A stretch of 64,000 bases of DNA from Parasediminibacterium sp051861445. GTDB taxonomy: Bacteria > Bacteroidota > Bacteroidia > Chitinophagales > Chitinophagaceae. Positions 9,101 through 18,054 of this stretch are shown here, piece after piece (the first letter of the stretch is position 1; each line of letters begins with the position of its first letter). The notes beneath the pieces are model-generated. The model saw only the letters and a list, made by a program, of their open reading frames with translations. It ran no database searches and was not told the DNA's origin. Location of the stretch: the NCBI GenBank assembly GCA_051861445.1, contig JBHYCS010000002.1:186001-250000 (forward strand), read 5' to 3'. Made by a program: the position numbers and the translations under genes.

Positions 9101-10273
9101 TTATCTAACGCATTTAAGTTTACCGATAACAATCAACAAATTAAAGTAACCATTCAAAAAAATGCAGCTCAATATTGCGAAATTATAATTGAAGACACAG
9201 GTAAAGGCATTCCTGAAAAAGAGATAGACAAAATATTTGATCGCTTTTATCGTGGAAAAGAAGAAGATGCTACCACCATTTCTGGTACAGGCATTGGACT
9301 ATCTTTTGTGAAAGAATTAATAGAATTACATAACGGTAATATTAGCGTAAAAAGTACCTTAAAAAAGGGCAGTACTTTTGTGGTGTCATTACCACCAACT
9401 ACCTTAGAAACATCTGCTTTAAATATTGCCAATACACCTATTATAAACAGTTCTCTAAAAAACGATAACAATTTAAATTCAACATATATGCAAGAAGAAT
9501 TAGAACAAACAAATACAGAACTTGAGTTGCCCATTATATTAGTTGTAGAAGACGATGTAGATATTCAACAATACATTTACGAAATACTTAACCCTTCATT
9601 TAAAGTAATAACAGCTGCTAATGGTAAAGAAGGTTTAAGCAAGGCTTTCGAGCTAATACCAGACTTAATTGTAAGCGATATAATGATGCCAGAAATGGAT
9701 GGTATTGAACTTTGCAGAACGTTAAAATCTGATAAAGGCACTTCACATATCCCCATTATTCTACTTACTGCACTAACAGATATGGCACATCATGTACAAG
9801 GCATTCAAGAAGGTGCAGATGTGTATTTACCAAAACCATTCAATTCACAGTTGCTTTTAGTACATATTCATAACCTTATTAATCTTAGAAATACACTTAA
9901 AGATTTGTATGCTAAAAAGGTATTTCTAGGCACAAATAATTTTGAAATAAAGTCTTTTGAAGAAGAGTTTTTATTTAAGCTAATGAAGTTGGTTGAAGAA
10001 AATATATCGAATAGCGATTTCAACAATGATGAATTAGCAAGCAATATGTTTATGAGTAGATCTACATTTTATAGAAAACTAAAGGCTGTTACAGGCATGT
10101 CAGGAAATGAGTTTATTAGAACATCAAGGTTAAATTATGCGGCTAAATTACTCGAAAGCGGCAACTATTCTGTTACCGAAGCTGCACAAGACGCAGGCTT
10201 TAATGACATAAAATATTTTAGAAAACGATTCCAAGATCAATTTGGTGTTAGCCCATCAGAATTTAAAAAATAA
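6176..10273 (+). CDS. Hybrid two-component sensor/regulator (HTCS) with AraC-type output
   Basis: A one-protein sensor, kinase and transcription factor that switches a PUL on when it binds a glycan fragment in the periplasm. The 1365 residues hold a signal/anchor; then two-component propeller repeats (many WIGT, WVGT and WAGT motifs, to about residue 690); a Y_Y_Y domain (about 720-795); one membrane span (about 804-822); a HisKA domain with NISHEFRTPLTLILGP (phospho-acceptor H861); an HATPase domain with GTGIGLSFV; a receiver domain with VVEDD and VSDIMMPEMDG (phospho-acceptor D1168) and LPKPF; and a C-terminal AraC helix-turn-helix (about 1280-1365). All signalling residues are present. It lies inside the PUL and is the likely regulator of the three operons with the shared motif at 2728, 10315 and 17972. 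Confidence 0.96.
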   Translation: MLLPLKKIIYWLFLLLAFNQAISQPITSLIGISDGLINNDVTSIIQDKKGFLWFGTRGALQRYDGYEMKQIKHDFGKGENLMSQSIEVLENGKDNNIWIGTKSGGLSSYNINSGIITNYPNNNVFATDFNADYLLSLLDTDTDKLLIGTWKGFQYLNKKTKKFTILNTAWKTFDIQPDGNNGYWIGTDKGLQHLNNNLTNDYTYNFNISNINITSIVYDKVYNCLWLGTWVHGMFQLNLSTKTFKNFKLEKKSSQTISSNNTYRIFLDSQENLWVGTWGGGLFKFDRRSETFEKISLHIPGIYTNDNQIILTIHEDLSGLLWIGTDGLGIFKFELNPKKFINIGYKNNQHSIIGSTHVLSVFVDQYNKLWVGTKGGGIQYNSNWQNLQSFNKSKTRNSFTVISDKDSRAFLSDNNYLWAGSAKGLLRIKNTKNNTQITDIFIPNEKDSNAISGFKISTLAKDSSGKIWIGTQENGLSCIIGYTSKNKPIFKKYLPSFGVSGALQNERVSSLLVDSKKRVWVGTYKGLHLYNEKADCFSVFNQNSSYKNSLSNNTILSLTEDKYGNIWAGTQYGLNKISDVKNNELVVTKYTTKEGLPSDYINSILTDESGNIWASTNKGIVRLNHQKNILAVFDKRDGIQSLLFSENASFKNKGNIFLFGGLEGVTYFFPDSIRISTFKPPVFFTSLKVNNLNYEFGNPNTDSSILTKPFYETKSITLNHTENIFSIGFAALDYHAPDKNEYMYMLDGFNKNWIYAGKEHGVSFTNLQAGTYTLKVKVSNSDKIWNPIPHQLTIEILPPPWKTWWAYTIYITVFILLLWLTRHLGLRQQALKNQLIVAKLDREQEKKLTLFKERLFTNISHEFRTPLTLILGPIDDILTRKKLETTVEKSLRMVQKQSKRMLRMVNQLLDFQKAETGNLKLTLQAGEIVSFCYDIYLLFKDEANRKNIAYSFESKEKYISFNFDQNKLEIIVYNILSNAFKFTDNNQQIKVTIQKNAAQYCEIIIEDTGKGIPEKEIDKIFDRFYRGKEEDATTISGTGIGLSFVKELIELHNGNISVKSTLKKGSTFVVSLPPTTLETSALNIANTPIINSSLKNDNNLNSTYMQEELEQTNTELELPIILVVEDDVDIQQYIYEILNPSFKVITAANGKEGLSKAFELIPDLIVSDIMMPEMDGIELCRTLKSDKGTSHIPIILLTALTDMAHHVQGIQEGADVYLPKPFNSQLLLVHIHNLINLRNTLKDLYAKKVFLGTNNFEIKSFEEEFLFKLMKLVEENISNSDFNNDELASNMFMSRSTFYRKLKAVTGMSGNEFIRTSRLNYAAKLLESGNYSVTEAAQDAGFNDIKYFRKRFQDQFGVSPSEFKK

Positions 10274-10314
10274 AACAAACATAATTATATACCAACTCAG
10301 CATGTTTGCCACAC

Positions 10315-10346
10315 ATGCCCCCTTATTTTGAGAAGAACAATCTACT
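10315..10346 (+). promoter_or_regulatory. Candidate regulator-binding motif, site 2
   Basis: ATGCCCCCTTATTTTGA followed 11 bases later by TACTC. It matches site 3 at 13 of the first 17 positions and shares the C-tract/TTTGAGA core with site 1. It sits about 125 bases before the GH2 start. A weak stem (GCATGT with ACATGC, 10300-10318) overlaps its left edge. Comparison was by eye only. Confidence 0.35.
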
Positions 10347-10467
10347 CATTTATAATAGTTTAGCCACTTAAACTCTAATGCATTTAATACAATTGTTTTG
10401 TAGGCTATTTATTTGATAAAAATAAAGTTCAAGCCAAGCAATAAACGGTTGCAAACCTCTTGCACTT

Positions 10468-13400
10468 ATGAATAGTAATTCTTCTATCTTACAAAGAACA
10501 GCAGTTTTTGTATTTCTGTTGTTACAATTGTTTACCATTCAAAATACTTTGGCTCAAAGTCGCCAAAACGATTGGGAAAATCCTTCTTTAATAGATGAAA
10601 ACAAAGAGGCTAGTCGTGCCGCTTTTACTGTATTCGATAAAAAAGTAGATGCTCAATTACATAAGAAAAATGCTTCTTCGATTTATAAATCGTTAAACGG
10701 TACTTGGAAGTTTTTATATACCGATAAAGCTCAAAACAGACCAACTGATTTTTATTCGCCTAGTTTCAATCATTCAACTTGGAGCAATTTAACCGTACCT
10801 TCTAATTGGGAATTACAAGGTTTTGGTTTACCTATTTATACCAATATTATTTATCCTTTTCCCAAAAATCCTCCTTTGGTAGGTAATGATAATCCTGTAG
10901 GCACATATAGAAAAGAATTTACCGTTCCTACAGAATGGAAAGGCAAACAAATAATGCTACACTTTGGCTCAATTACAGGCTGTGCATTTATTTATGTAAA
11001 TGGTAAAAAAGTTGGTATTAATAAAGCATCTAAACTAGCTGCAGAATTCAACATAACTCCATATTTAAAAGAAGGTAATAATTTATTAGCAGTTCAAGTA
11101 TTCCGTTGGCACGATGGCAGCTATTTAGAAGACCAAGATTTCTGGCGTTTAACAGGTATTGAAAGAGATGTGTGTATTTATGCTTTACCAAACTTATCGC
11201 TTTGGGATTTTACTATTCAAAGCAGCCTTGATAATCAATACAAAAATGGATTATTCAATGCATCTATCGTATTAAGAAAGTTTAAAGGCAATACAATTAA
11301 GGAAGCTAAGGTTTTGATAGAGTTATTAAATGCCAAAGGAGAGGTGGTTTACACTAATCTAAAAAATGTATCTATAAATAACGATAGTTTAATACAAGTT
11401 TCTTTCGAAAGCACTATTAACAATGTGCTACAATGGAGTGCAGAAAACCCTAATTTATACAACTGTGTTATTACCTTACAAAATGCTACTGGTGCTGTAA
11501 TACATGCTACTGCAAGTAAAATTGGTTTCCGTACGATAGAAATTAAGAATGTTCAATTGCTTGTAAATGGGAAAAAAATAATGGTACATGGTGTTAACAG
11601 ACATGAACATGATGAAAAATTAGGTCATGTGCCTACAACAGAATTGATGTTGAAAGATATTCAGCTAATGAAGCAATACAACATTAATGCAGTTCGTACA
11701 GCTCATTATCCTAATGATCCTGAATGGTTAAACTTATGTGATGAATATGGATTGTATGTTGTAGATGAGGCAAATGTTGAAATTCATGGAATGGGTGTAT
11801 TGCCAGGTAAAATAGATACTACAAATCATCCTGCATACTTACCAGAATGGGCTCCATCAATATTAAATAGAATTACAAGAATGCATGCTAGAGATAAAAA
11901 CCATGCGTCTGTAATTATTTGGAGTTTAGGTAATGAATCTGGTAATGGTAAAGTTTTTTATGATGCTTATGTATGGTTGAAACAAAACGATAAAAGCCGA
12001 CCAGTACAATTTGAACAATCTTTAGAAGATTGGAATACAGACATAGTTTGCCCTATGTATCCTTCTATTGCTTACATGAAAAAGTATGCCGCTGATAAAA
12101 CCAAAACAAGACCATTTATTATGTGTGAATATTCTCACGCAATGGGTAATAGCAGTGGTAATTTTCAAGAATATTTTGATATCATTAGGTCAAGTCCACA
12201 CATGCAAGGAGGCTTTATTTGGGATTGGGTAGATCAAGGAATAAAAGCAAAAGATGAAAACGGAAAAACATACTGGGGCTATGGTGGCGATTTTGGTGCA
12301 GGTCATTTACAAAACGATGAAAATTTTTGTGCCAATGGTTTAGTTGCTGCCGACAGAACTCCTCATCCAGGAATTTATGAAGTAAAAAAAGTTTACCAAG
12401 ACATTATTTTTAAACCCATTGACTGGAAGAATGGAAAAATTTTAGTTGAAAATAATTTCGCTTTCACCGATTTATCTAACTATCAATTCAAATGGATATT
12501 GTATAAAAACGGTGTTGAAATAGCATCAGATATTTTTACCCTAAATACGCCTGTAACAAATACCTCTGAGTTAAATTTAAAACTTCCTAGCATAACCAAC
12601 GATGGAGAAATAACTCTAAATTTATTTGCATATACCAAAAATGCTACGGCTTTGGTACCAGCAAATCATGAAGTTGCAAGAGAACAATTTGTTGCTACAA
12701 ACACCTATTTTGCCAACGTAGTAAAAAACAATTCTAGTAATTTACAAGTAAGTAAAAAAGACAATATTATTAACTTTTCATCAGGCAATATAAAAGGTAC
12801 TTTCAACACAAATTTGGGAAAGCTTACTGCTTACACCATTAACCAAAAACTGGTGATGCTATCTTATCCAGAAGCATACTTTTGGAGAGCCCCAACCGAT
12901 AACGACTTTGGCAATCAAATGCCACAAAAACTGGGCTTTTGGAGAAATGCTCATATCTTACTTAAGCTAGATTCTACCAGAGTAAATAATCAAACAAATG
13001 ATGGGTTTTTAATTGAATGTTTTTATAAAATAGATGCGGCAGATATTGCTTACAACTTAAATTATCTTATACATAACAATGGTGCAATTACTGTAACTGC
13101 CAATATTCAAATGCCTAAAAAATCAATTCCAGAAATGCCTCGTTTTGGCATGCGTTTTACGATGCCAAAAGAATACACACAAATAGATTTTTATGGTAGA
13201 GGTCCTTGGGAAAATTATAGTGATAGAAATACGGCAGCTTTTGTAGGAATTTACAAACAAACCATTGCAAATCAGTTTGTATCAAACTACATTCGTCCAC
13301 AAGAAAATGGATATAAAACAGATATTAGATGGGTTCAGTTATACAACCAACAAAACGTTGGTGTAAAAATTAGTGGCTTACAACCAATTTGCTTTAGTGC

Positions 13401-13617
13401 ATTGCCTTACATGACAGAAGACTTAGACCCTGGTGTTACTAAAAAACAACAACACCCTTCAGATTTAAATGAACGATCTTTTACAACAGTGCATATCGAT
13501 CTTAATCAAAGAGGTGTTGGTGGCGATAATAGTTGGGGTGCTCTTCCGCATAAAGAGTATCTTTTAACCTATAAAACCTATTCATACAGTTATACTATAG
13601 AACCCGTTTTAAAATAA
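10468..13617 (+). CDS. Beta-galactosidase, GH2 (LacZ-type)
   Basis: Hydrolyses terminal beta-linked galactose from oligosaccharides, probably in the periplasm, since the protein begins with a signal peptide ending near NTLAQ (about residue 30). The 1049 residues match the LacZ layout: a jelly-roll domain (about 45-225), an Ig-like domain, a TIM barrel (about 340-640) and a C-terminal beta-galactosidase small-chain domain (about 780-1045). The acid/base is E490 in WSLGNESGNG, and the nucleophile is E554 in MCEYSHAMGNSSGN. VRTAHYPNDP and GGFIWDWVDQG are also typical. It begins a co-directional run with a sulfatase (8 bases later), the formylglycine-generating enzyme and another sulfatase. The released galactose would feed galK and galT. 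Whether it needs desulfated substrate is not visible. Confidence 0.95.
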   Translation: MNSNSSILQRTAVFVFLLLQLFTIQNTLAQSRQNDWENPSLIDENKEASRAAFTVFDKKVDAQLHKKNASSIYKSLNGTWKFLYTDKAQNRPTDFYSPSFNHSTWSNLTVPSNWELQGFGLPIYTNIIYPFPKNPPLVGNDNPVGTYRKEFTVPTEWKGKQIMLHFGSITGCAFIYVNGKKVGINKASKLAAEFNITPYLKEGNNLLAVQVFRWHDGSYLEDQDFWRLTGIERDVCIYALPNLSLWDFTIQSSLDNQYKNGLFNASIVLRKFKGNTIKEAKVLIELLNAKGEVVYTNLKNVSINNDSLIQVSFESTINNVLQWSAENPNLYNCVITLQNATGAVIHATASKIGFRTIEIKNVQLLVNGKKIMVHGVNRHEHDEKLGHVPTTELMLKDIQLMKQYNINAVRTAHYPNDPEWLNLCDEYGLYVVDEANVEIHGMGVLPGKIDTTNHPAYLPEWAPSILNRITRMHARDKNHASVIIWSLGNESGNGKVFYDAYVWLKQNDKSRPVQFEQSLEDWNTDIVCPMYPSIAYMKKYAADKTKTRPFIMCEYSHAMGNSSGNFQEYFDIIRSSPHMQGGFIWDWVDQGIKAKDENGKTYWGYGGDFGAGHLQNDENFCANGLVAADRTPHPGIYEVKKVYQDIIFKPIDWKNGKILVENNFAFTDLSNYQFKWILYKNGVEIASDIFTLNTPVTNTSELNLKLPSITNDGEITLNLFAYTKNATALVPANHEVAREQFVATNTYFANVVKNNSSNLQVSKKDNIINFSSGNIKGTFNTNLGKLTAYTINQKLVMLSYPEAYFWRAPTDNDFGNQMPQKLGFWRNAHILLKLDSTRVNNQTNDGFLIECFYKIDAADIAYNLNYLIHNNGAITVTANIQMPKKSIPEMPRFGMRFTMPKEYTQIDFYGRGPWENYSDRNTAAFVGIYKQTIANQFVSNYIRPQENGYKTDIRWVQLYNQQNVGVKISGLQPICFSALPYMTEDLDPGVTKKQQHPSDLNERSFTTVHIDLNQRGVGGDNSWGALPHKEYLLTYKTYSYSYTIEPVLK

Positions 13618-13625
13618 AATATACA

Positions 13626-15152
13626 ATGAAAAATTACAAATTACTACTAATATTTTTGTTTGCTTGTTTAGTAAATTCAAATGCTCAGTCAACCGCAAAA
13701 AATACCAAGCCAAATATTATAGTTATTTACACAGACGATCTTGGCTATGGAGATTTAAGTTGTTATGGTGCTACTTCAGTTGCTACACCAAATATTGATA
13801 AATTAGCGAAATCTGGTGTACGGTTTACCAATGCACATGCTACATCTGCTACGTGTACACCTTCTCGTTTTTCGTTGCTTACAGGCAAATACGCTTGGAG
13901 AAAAGAAGGAACTGGTATTGCACCAGGCGATGCTACTTTAATAATTCCAACCAATATTGTTACGCTACCAGCCATGCTACAAAAAGCAGGTTACTATACA
14001 GGTGTAATTGGAAAATGGCATTTAGGATTGGGTGATGAAAAAGGTGTAAACTGGAATGGAAAAATTGCTCCTGGTCCTTTAGAAATTGGCTTTAATTATT
14101 CATTCTTAATTCCTGCAACAGGCGATAGAGTTCCTTGTGTATTTGTAGAAAATCACAACGTAATTAATTTAGAGAAAAACGATCCTATAAAAGTAAGTTA
14201 TAAAGCACCAATCGATTCAAATGCACCAACCGGTAAAAAGAATCCAGAATTATTAAAAATGCAGCCATCACATGGTCATGATATGTCTATCGTAAATGGT
14301 GTTAGCAGAATTGGATATATGAGTGGAGGAAAATCTGCTTTATGGAAAGATGAAGATTTTGCAGATATTTTTGTAAAAAAAGCAGAAACATTTATTAAAA
14401 ATCAAAAAGAAAAACCATTCTTCTTATACTTTGCTACACATGATATTCATGTACCAAGGTTACCACATGCTCGTTTTGCAGGCAAAAGCGGAATGGGGCC
14501 AAGAGGTGATGTAATTTTACAGCTAGATTGGACAGTAAAACAAATTCAAGATTGTTTACAGAAAAACGGTTTATTAGAAAATACAGTTATCATTTTTTCA
14601 AGCGATAATGGACATGTTGTAGATGATGGATATAAAGATAATGCTGTTGAACAACTAGGATCTCACAAACCAGGTGGTGTATTACGTGGTGGGAAATACA
14701 GTGCTTTTGAAGCTGGAACAAGAGTACCTTTTATTGTAAGTTGGAAAAGAAAAATAGAAGGTGGAAAAGTAAATAATGCTTTATTTAGTCAAATAGATTT
14801 GTACGCCTCTTTAGCCAGTTTAGCAAATACAAATGTTGAAGATAAACAAGCACCTGATAGTAAAAACAACCTTACTGTTTTACTAAACAAAAGCAATAAT
14901 GGAAGAGAATTTTTGGTAGAGCAATCTATTAACTCAACACTTTCATTAATCGTTGGCGATTGGAAATATATAGAACCATCTAAAGGAGCCAAAATAAACA
15001 AAGACACCAATACAGAATTAGGTAATTTACCGCAACCTCAATTATATAATCTTGCAAATGATATTGGAGAAACAAAAAATGTTGCTGTAGACAATCCAGA
15101 AAAAGTAAAAGAAATGCAACAACTACTTGAGCTAATTAAAAGCCAGAAATAA
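13626..15152 (+). CDS. Sulfatase (S1 family) 2
   Basis: A 508-residue exported sulfatase with signal peptide MKNYKLLLIFLFACLVNSNA. The metal site starts at IYTDDLGYGD, the formylglycine motif CTPSR is at C77 followed by FSLLTGKY, and GKWHLGLG and IIFSSDNGH follow. A long insertion around 110-220 (GPLEIGFNYSFLIPATGDRVP) defines the substrate pocket and distinguishes it from the other two sulfatases of the locus, so the three probably act on different sulfate positions. It is eight bases downstream of the beta-galactosidase, hence in the same operon, and 39 bases upstream of the enzyme that would convert its Cys to formylglycine. The general class is clear; the subfamily is not. Confidence 0.94.
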   Translation: MKNYKLLLIFLFACLVNSNAQSTAKNTKPNIIVIYTDDLGYGDLSCYGATSVATPNIDKLAKSGVRFTNAHATSATCTPSRFSLLTGKYAWRKEGTGIAPGDATLIIPTNIVTLPAMLQKAGYYTGVIGKWHLGLGDEKGVNWNGKIAPGPLEIGFNYSFLIPATGDRVPCVFVENHNVINLEKNDPIKVSYKAPIDSNAPTGKKNPELLKMQPSHGHDMSIVNGVSRIGYMSGGKSALWKDEDFADIFVKKAETFIKNQKEKPFFLYFATHDIHVPRLPHARFAGKSGMGPRGDVILQLDWTVKQIQDCLQKNGLLENTVIIFSSDNGHVVDDGYKDNAVEQLGSHKPGGVLRGGKYSAFEAGTRVPFIVSWKRKIEGGKVNNALFSQIDLYASLASLANTNVEDKQAPDSKNNLTVLLNKSNNGREFLVEQSINSTLSLIVGDWKYIEPSKGAKINKDTNTELGNLPQPQLYNLANDIGETKNVAVDNPEKVKEMQQLLELIKSQK

Positions 15153-15191
15153 TTAAACCAAACTATATTAGTGGCTCAATATGCTGCTCAC

Positions 15192-16328
15192 ATGAAAAAT
15201 AAATCAAGCAATTTCTCGATTATTGTATCCTTACAAATGCTACTGTTATTTACTAGTGGTTGTAAGGATGCCGAAAAAACAAATACCAATCAATCTAATA
15301 AAGACTCTGCACATTCTTGTATGCAAGTACCTGCAAGATTTGGTAATTTAGCAGACACAACAATAGCAGTTGTATCTAAAGATTCATCTTTACATGGCAT
15401 GGTATTAATTCCTGGAGGAAGTTTTAGTATGGGTGGTGATAATGAACAAGCTTCAGAAGACGAATATCCAAAGCACAAAGTATTTGTAGATTCATTTTTT
15501 ATAGATGCAACAGAAGTAACCAATGCTCAATTTAAAAAATTTGTAGAAGCAACAGGCTACATTACTACAGCAGAAAGAAAACCCAATTGGGATGAATTAA
15601 AAAAAACATTACCACCAAATACACCAAAGCCAGATGAATCAATGCTTGTAGCTGCTTCATTGGTATTTAAACCAAGTAATGGACCAGTAAACCTAAACAA
15701 TTATTCAGAATGGTGGAGTTGGGTAAAAGGTGCAGATTGGAAACATCCTGAAGGGCCTAATAGTAACATCATTGGAAAAGATAATTATCCAGTAGTGCAT
15801 GTAAGCTGGTTCGATGCAATGGCATATTGTAAATGGGCAGGTAAACGCTTGCCAACTGAAGCAGAATGGGAATTTGCTGCAAGAGGTGGTTTAATGAATA
15901 ATATTTATCCGTGGGGAAACGAACCAATAGCAAAAGGCAATTCAAAAGCCAATAGTTGGGATGGTGATTTTCCATATAAAAACAACCAAAGAGATGGTTA
16001 TTATAAACTTTCTCCAGTAAAAACATATTCTGCTAATAACTACGGTTTATTTGATATGGCAGGTAATGTTTGGGAGTGGTGTAGCGATTGGTACAACAAT
16101 CAATATTATTCTACAATAGAAAATCAAGAAACGAAAAATCCACTAGGTGCTACAAAAAGCTTCGATCCACAAGATCCATATACACCCAAAAAAGTATTAA
16201 GAGGTGGAAGTTTCTTGTGCAACGACTCTTATTGTAGTGGATATAGGGTTGCTAGAAGAATGAAAAGTAGTCCAGATACAGGTTTAGAACATACAGGTTT
16301 TAGATGTGTACGTTCAAAGAAAAAGTAA
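15192..16328 (+). CDS. Formylglycine-generating enzyme-like lipoprotein (SUMF1 domain)
   Basis: Likely oxidises the Cys of Cys-type sulfatases to formylglycine using oxygen. The ATG at 15192 is preferred over a GTG at 15171 because it opens directly on a lipoprotein signal peptide (MKNKSSNFS... with LFTSGC lipobox). The 378-residue product contains the full SUMF1 fold: VLIPGGSFSMGG, ATEVTNAQF, PVVHVSWFDAMAYCKWAGKRLPTEAEWEFAARGG, YPWGNE, DMAGNVWEWCSDWY and a terminal GFRCVR. Two cysteines, C343 and C348 in GGSFLCNDSYC, sit where the human enzyme has its catalytic pair Cys336/Cys341, with the same spacing; many SUMF1 paralogues lack them. Position between two sulfatase genes agrees with this role. 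The export signal suggests maturation happens in the periplasm or at a membrane. Confidence 0.9.
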   Translation: MKNKSSNFSIIVSLQMLLLFTSGCKDAEKTNTNQSNKDSAHSCMQVPARFGNLADTTIAVVSKDSSLHGMVLIPGGSFSMGGDNEQASEDEYPKHKVFVDSFFIDATEVTNAQFKKFVEATGYITTAERKPNWDELKKTLPPNTPKPDESMLVAASLVFKPSNGPVNLNNYSEWWSWVKGADWKHPEGPNSNIIGKDNYPVVHVSWFDAMAYCKWAGKRLPTEAEWEFAARGGLMNNIYPWGNEPIAKGNSKANSWDGDFPYKNNQRDGYYKLSPVKTYSANNYGLFDMAGNVWEWCSDWYNNQYYSTIENQETKNPLGATKSFDPQDPYTPKKVLRGGSFLCNDSYCSGYRVARRMKSSPDTGLEHTGFRCVRSKKK

Positions 16329-16360
16329 CAATACATCTTACAGTTATTTCAATATAATTA

Positions 16361-17854
16361 ATGCTTCATTCAATGCTACAGAAACTTCTAATTTGTTTAT
16401 TGCTATGTGTACACGTTATCAATACACAAGCACAACAAAAAAATAAAAAAAACAACGTAATTATCATTCTTGTAGATGATTTAGGTTGGGCCGATCTTAG
16501 TAGCTATGGAAGTACATTTTACGAAACGCCTAATTTAGATAAGCTTGCAAAAGAAGGTATACGATTTACACAGAACTATGCCACATGTCCTGTTTGTAGT
16601 CCAACAAGAGCAAGTTTACTTACAGGAAAATATCCTGTAAAAACAGGCGTTACCGACTGGATTAAAGGGAGACAAGAAAATGGAAAAGCCAAACCATATG
16701 AAAAACTAATTGGACCAGCTACGGCTTATGAATTAGCTTTAAAAGAAACAACAATTGCAGAATATGCAGTTCAAAATGGCTACAAAACCATGATAGCTGG
16801 TAAATGGCATTTAGGAGAAGAAGAAGCATTTTGGCCAGAAAAGCAAGGTTTTCAATTAAATAGTGGTGGTTGGAGTAAGGGCGGACCAAACGGTAAAATA
16901 AACGATAGCACAGGTGGATATTTTACGCCATATAAAAACCCTTCATTAAAAGACGGACCAAAAGGAGAATATCTTACAGATAGATTAACCAACGAAAGCA
17001 TCAATTTTATTAAACAAAATAAAAATTCGCCTTTCTTATTGTATTATGCCATGTATGCTGTTCATAATCCCTTACAAGCACCCAAACCCTTAATAGAAAA
17101 ATACATACAAAAACAAAAAGCTATTGAAGAGAAAGAGGTATTTAAAAAAGATGAAAAATGGATGCAATTTGAGAAAGATTGGAAAAGAAGAACCATACAA
17201 AATAATGCTGTTTATGCAGCCATGATTGAAAATATGGATTGGAATATTGGCAAACTTATTGAAACACTAAAACAACAAAGAATTGAAGAAAATACACTCA
17301 TTATTTTTACATCAGATAATGGTGGTTTAAGTACAGCAGAAGGTAGCCCAACTGTAAATGGAAATTTAAGAGCCGGCAAAGGTTGGCTGTATGAAGGTGG
17401 CATAAGAGTGCCATTGATAATGTATTCAAAAAAATCTGCTCTTTCTGGTCTAACTTCAAATATCAAAACCACAACAGCAGATTTATTTCCTACAATTGCA
17501 AAAACAATCAACAATAATTATCAGAAAACTATAGACATTGATGGTGATGATATTTTTTCCCTGCTGAAGCAAACAAAAAACATAGAAAGAGAATTATACT
17601 GGCACTATCCACATTACAGCAACCAAGGTGGTAAGCCAAGTGCTGCAATTAGAAAAGGAAACTATAAATTGATTTATTATTACGAAACAGACGATGTAGA
17701 GCTGTTTGATTTATCAATAGATATTAGCGAAAAAAACAACATCGCTTCGCTAAATAAAAAAGAGGCTATTGCATTAAAGCAAACTCTTTTTTGTTGGCTT
17801 GAAAAAAACAAAGCCAAAGTACCAATAAAGAATCCTATGTATAATGCTAATTGA
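16361..17854 (+). CDS. Sulfatase (S1 family) 3
   Basis: A 497-residue sulfatase with an N-terminal signal peptide ending near NTQAQ. The metal site is in ILVDDLGWADLSSYG, the formylglycine motif is CSPTR followed by ASLLTGKYP, then AGKWHLGEE and LIIFTSDNGG. A GG-rich segment (NSGGWSKGGPNGK) and a Lys-rich helix around 250-275 differ from the other two sulfatases of the locus. A second in-frame ATG four codons downstream is a possible start. It lies 32 bases after the formylglycine-generating enzyme gene, so it probably closes the operon that begins with the beta-galactosidase. It resembles arylsulfatases of the ATSA-like group; the exact sulfate it removes is unknown. Confidence 0.94.
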   Translation: MLHSMLQKLLICLLLCVHVINTQAQQKNKKNNVIIILVDDLGWADLSSYGSTFYETPNLDKLAKEGIRFTQNYATCPVCSPTRASLLTGKYPVKTGVTDWIKGRQENGKAKPYEKLIGPATAYELALKETTIAEYAVQNGYKTMIAGKWHLGEEEAFWPEKQGFQLNSGGWSKGGPNGKINDSTGGYFTPYKNPSLKDGPKGEYLTDRLTNESINFIKQNKNSPFLLYYAMYAVHNPLQAPKPLIEKYIQKQKAIEEKEVFKKDEKWMQFEKDWKRRTIQNNAVYAAMIENMDWNIGKLIETLKQQRIEENTLIIFTSDNGGLSTAEGSPTVNGNLRAGKGWLYEGGIRVPLIMYSKKSALSGLTSNIKTTTADLFPTIAKTINNNYQKTIDIDGDDIFSLLKQTKNIERELYWHYPHYSNQGGKPSAAIRKGNYKLIYYYETDDVELFDLSIDISEKNNIASLNKKEAIALKQTLFCWLEKNKAKVPIKNPMYNAN

Positions 17855-17971
17855 TTTAAACCTTAAATTAAATAAACTGAAGTTTTAAATACGCTCTTTT
17901 GCAAATACAAGTTATAGTAATGCTGTTGGTTGTTTTACATGCACTTCTATCTCAAAATTTCATTGAACTAA

Positions 17972-17999
17972 ATGTACCGCTATTTTGATGCAACTACTC
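17972..17999 (+). promoter_or_regulatory. Candidate regulator-binding motif, site 3
   Basis: ATGTACCGCTATTTTGA followed six bases later by TACTC, in the 200-base spacer before susC. It matches site 2 (10315) at 13 of 17 positions and shares the downstream TACTC. It is the most degenerate in the C tract. It ends about 55 bases before the susC start. Confidence 0.3.
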
Positions 18000-18054
18000 T
18001 TATGAATGTAGATTAATGTTAGTTATTTAGTGTTTGTAAATAAACTCTCTAACA

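Noticed and set aside
15171..15191. GTG start for the formylglycine-generating enzyme
   Set aside because: The in-frame ATG at 15192 gives a much better lipoprotein signal peptide.
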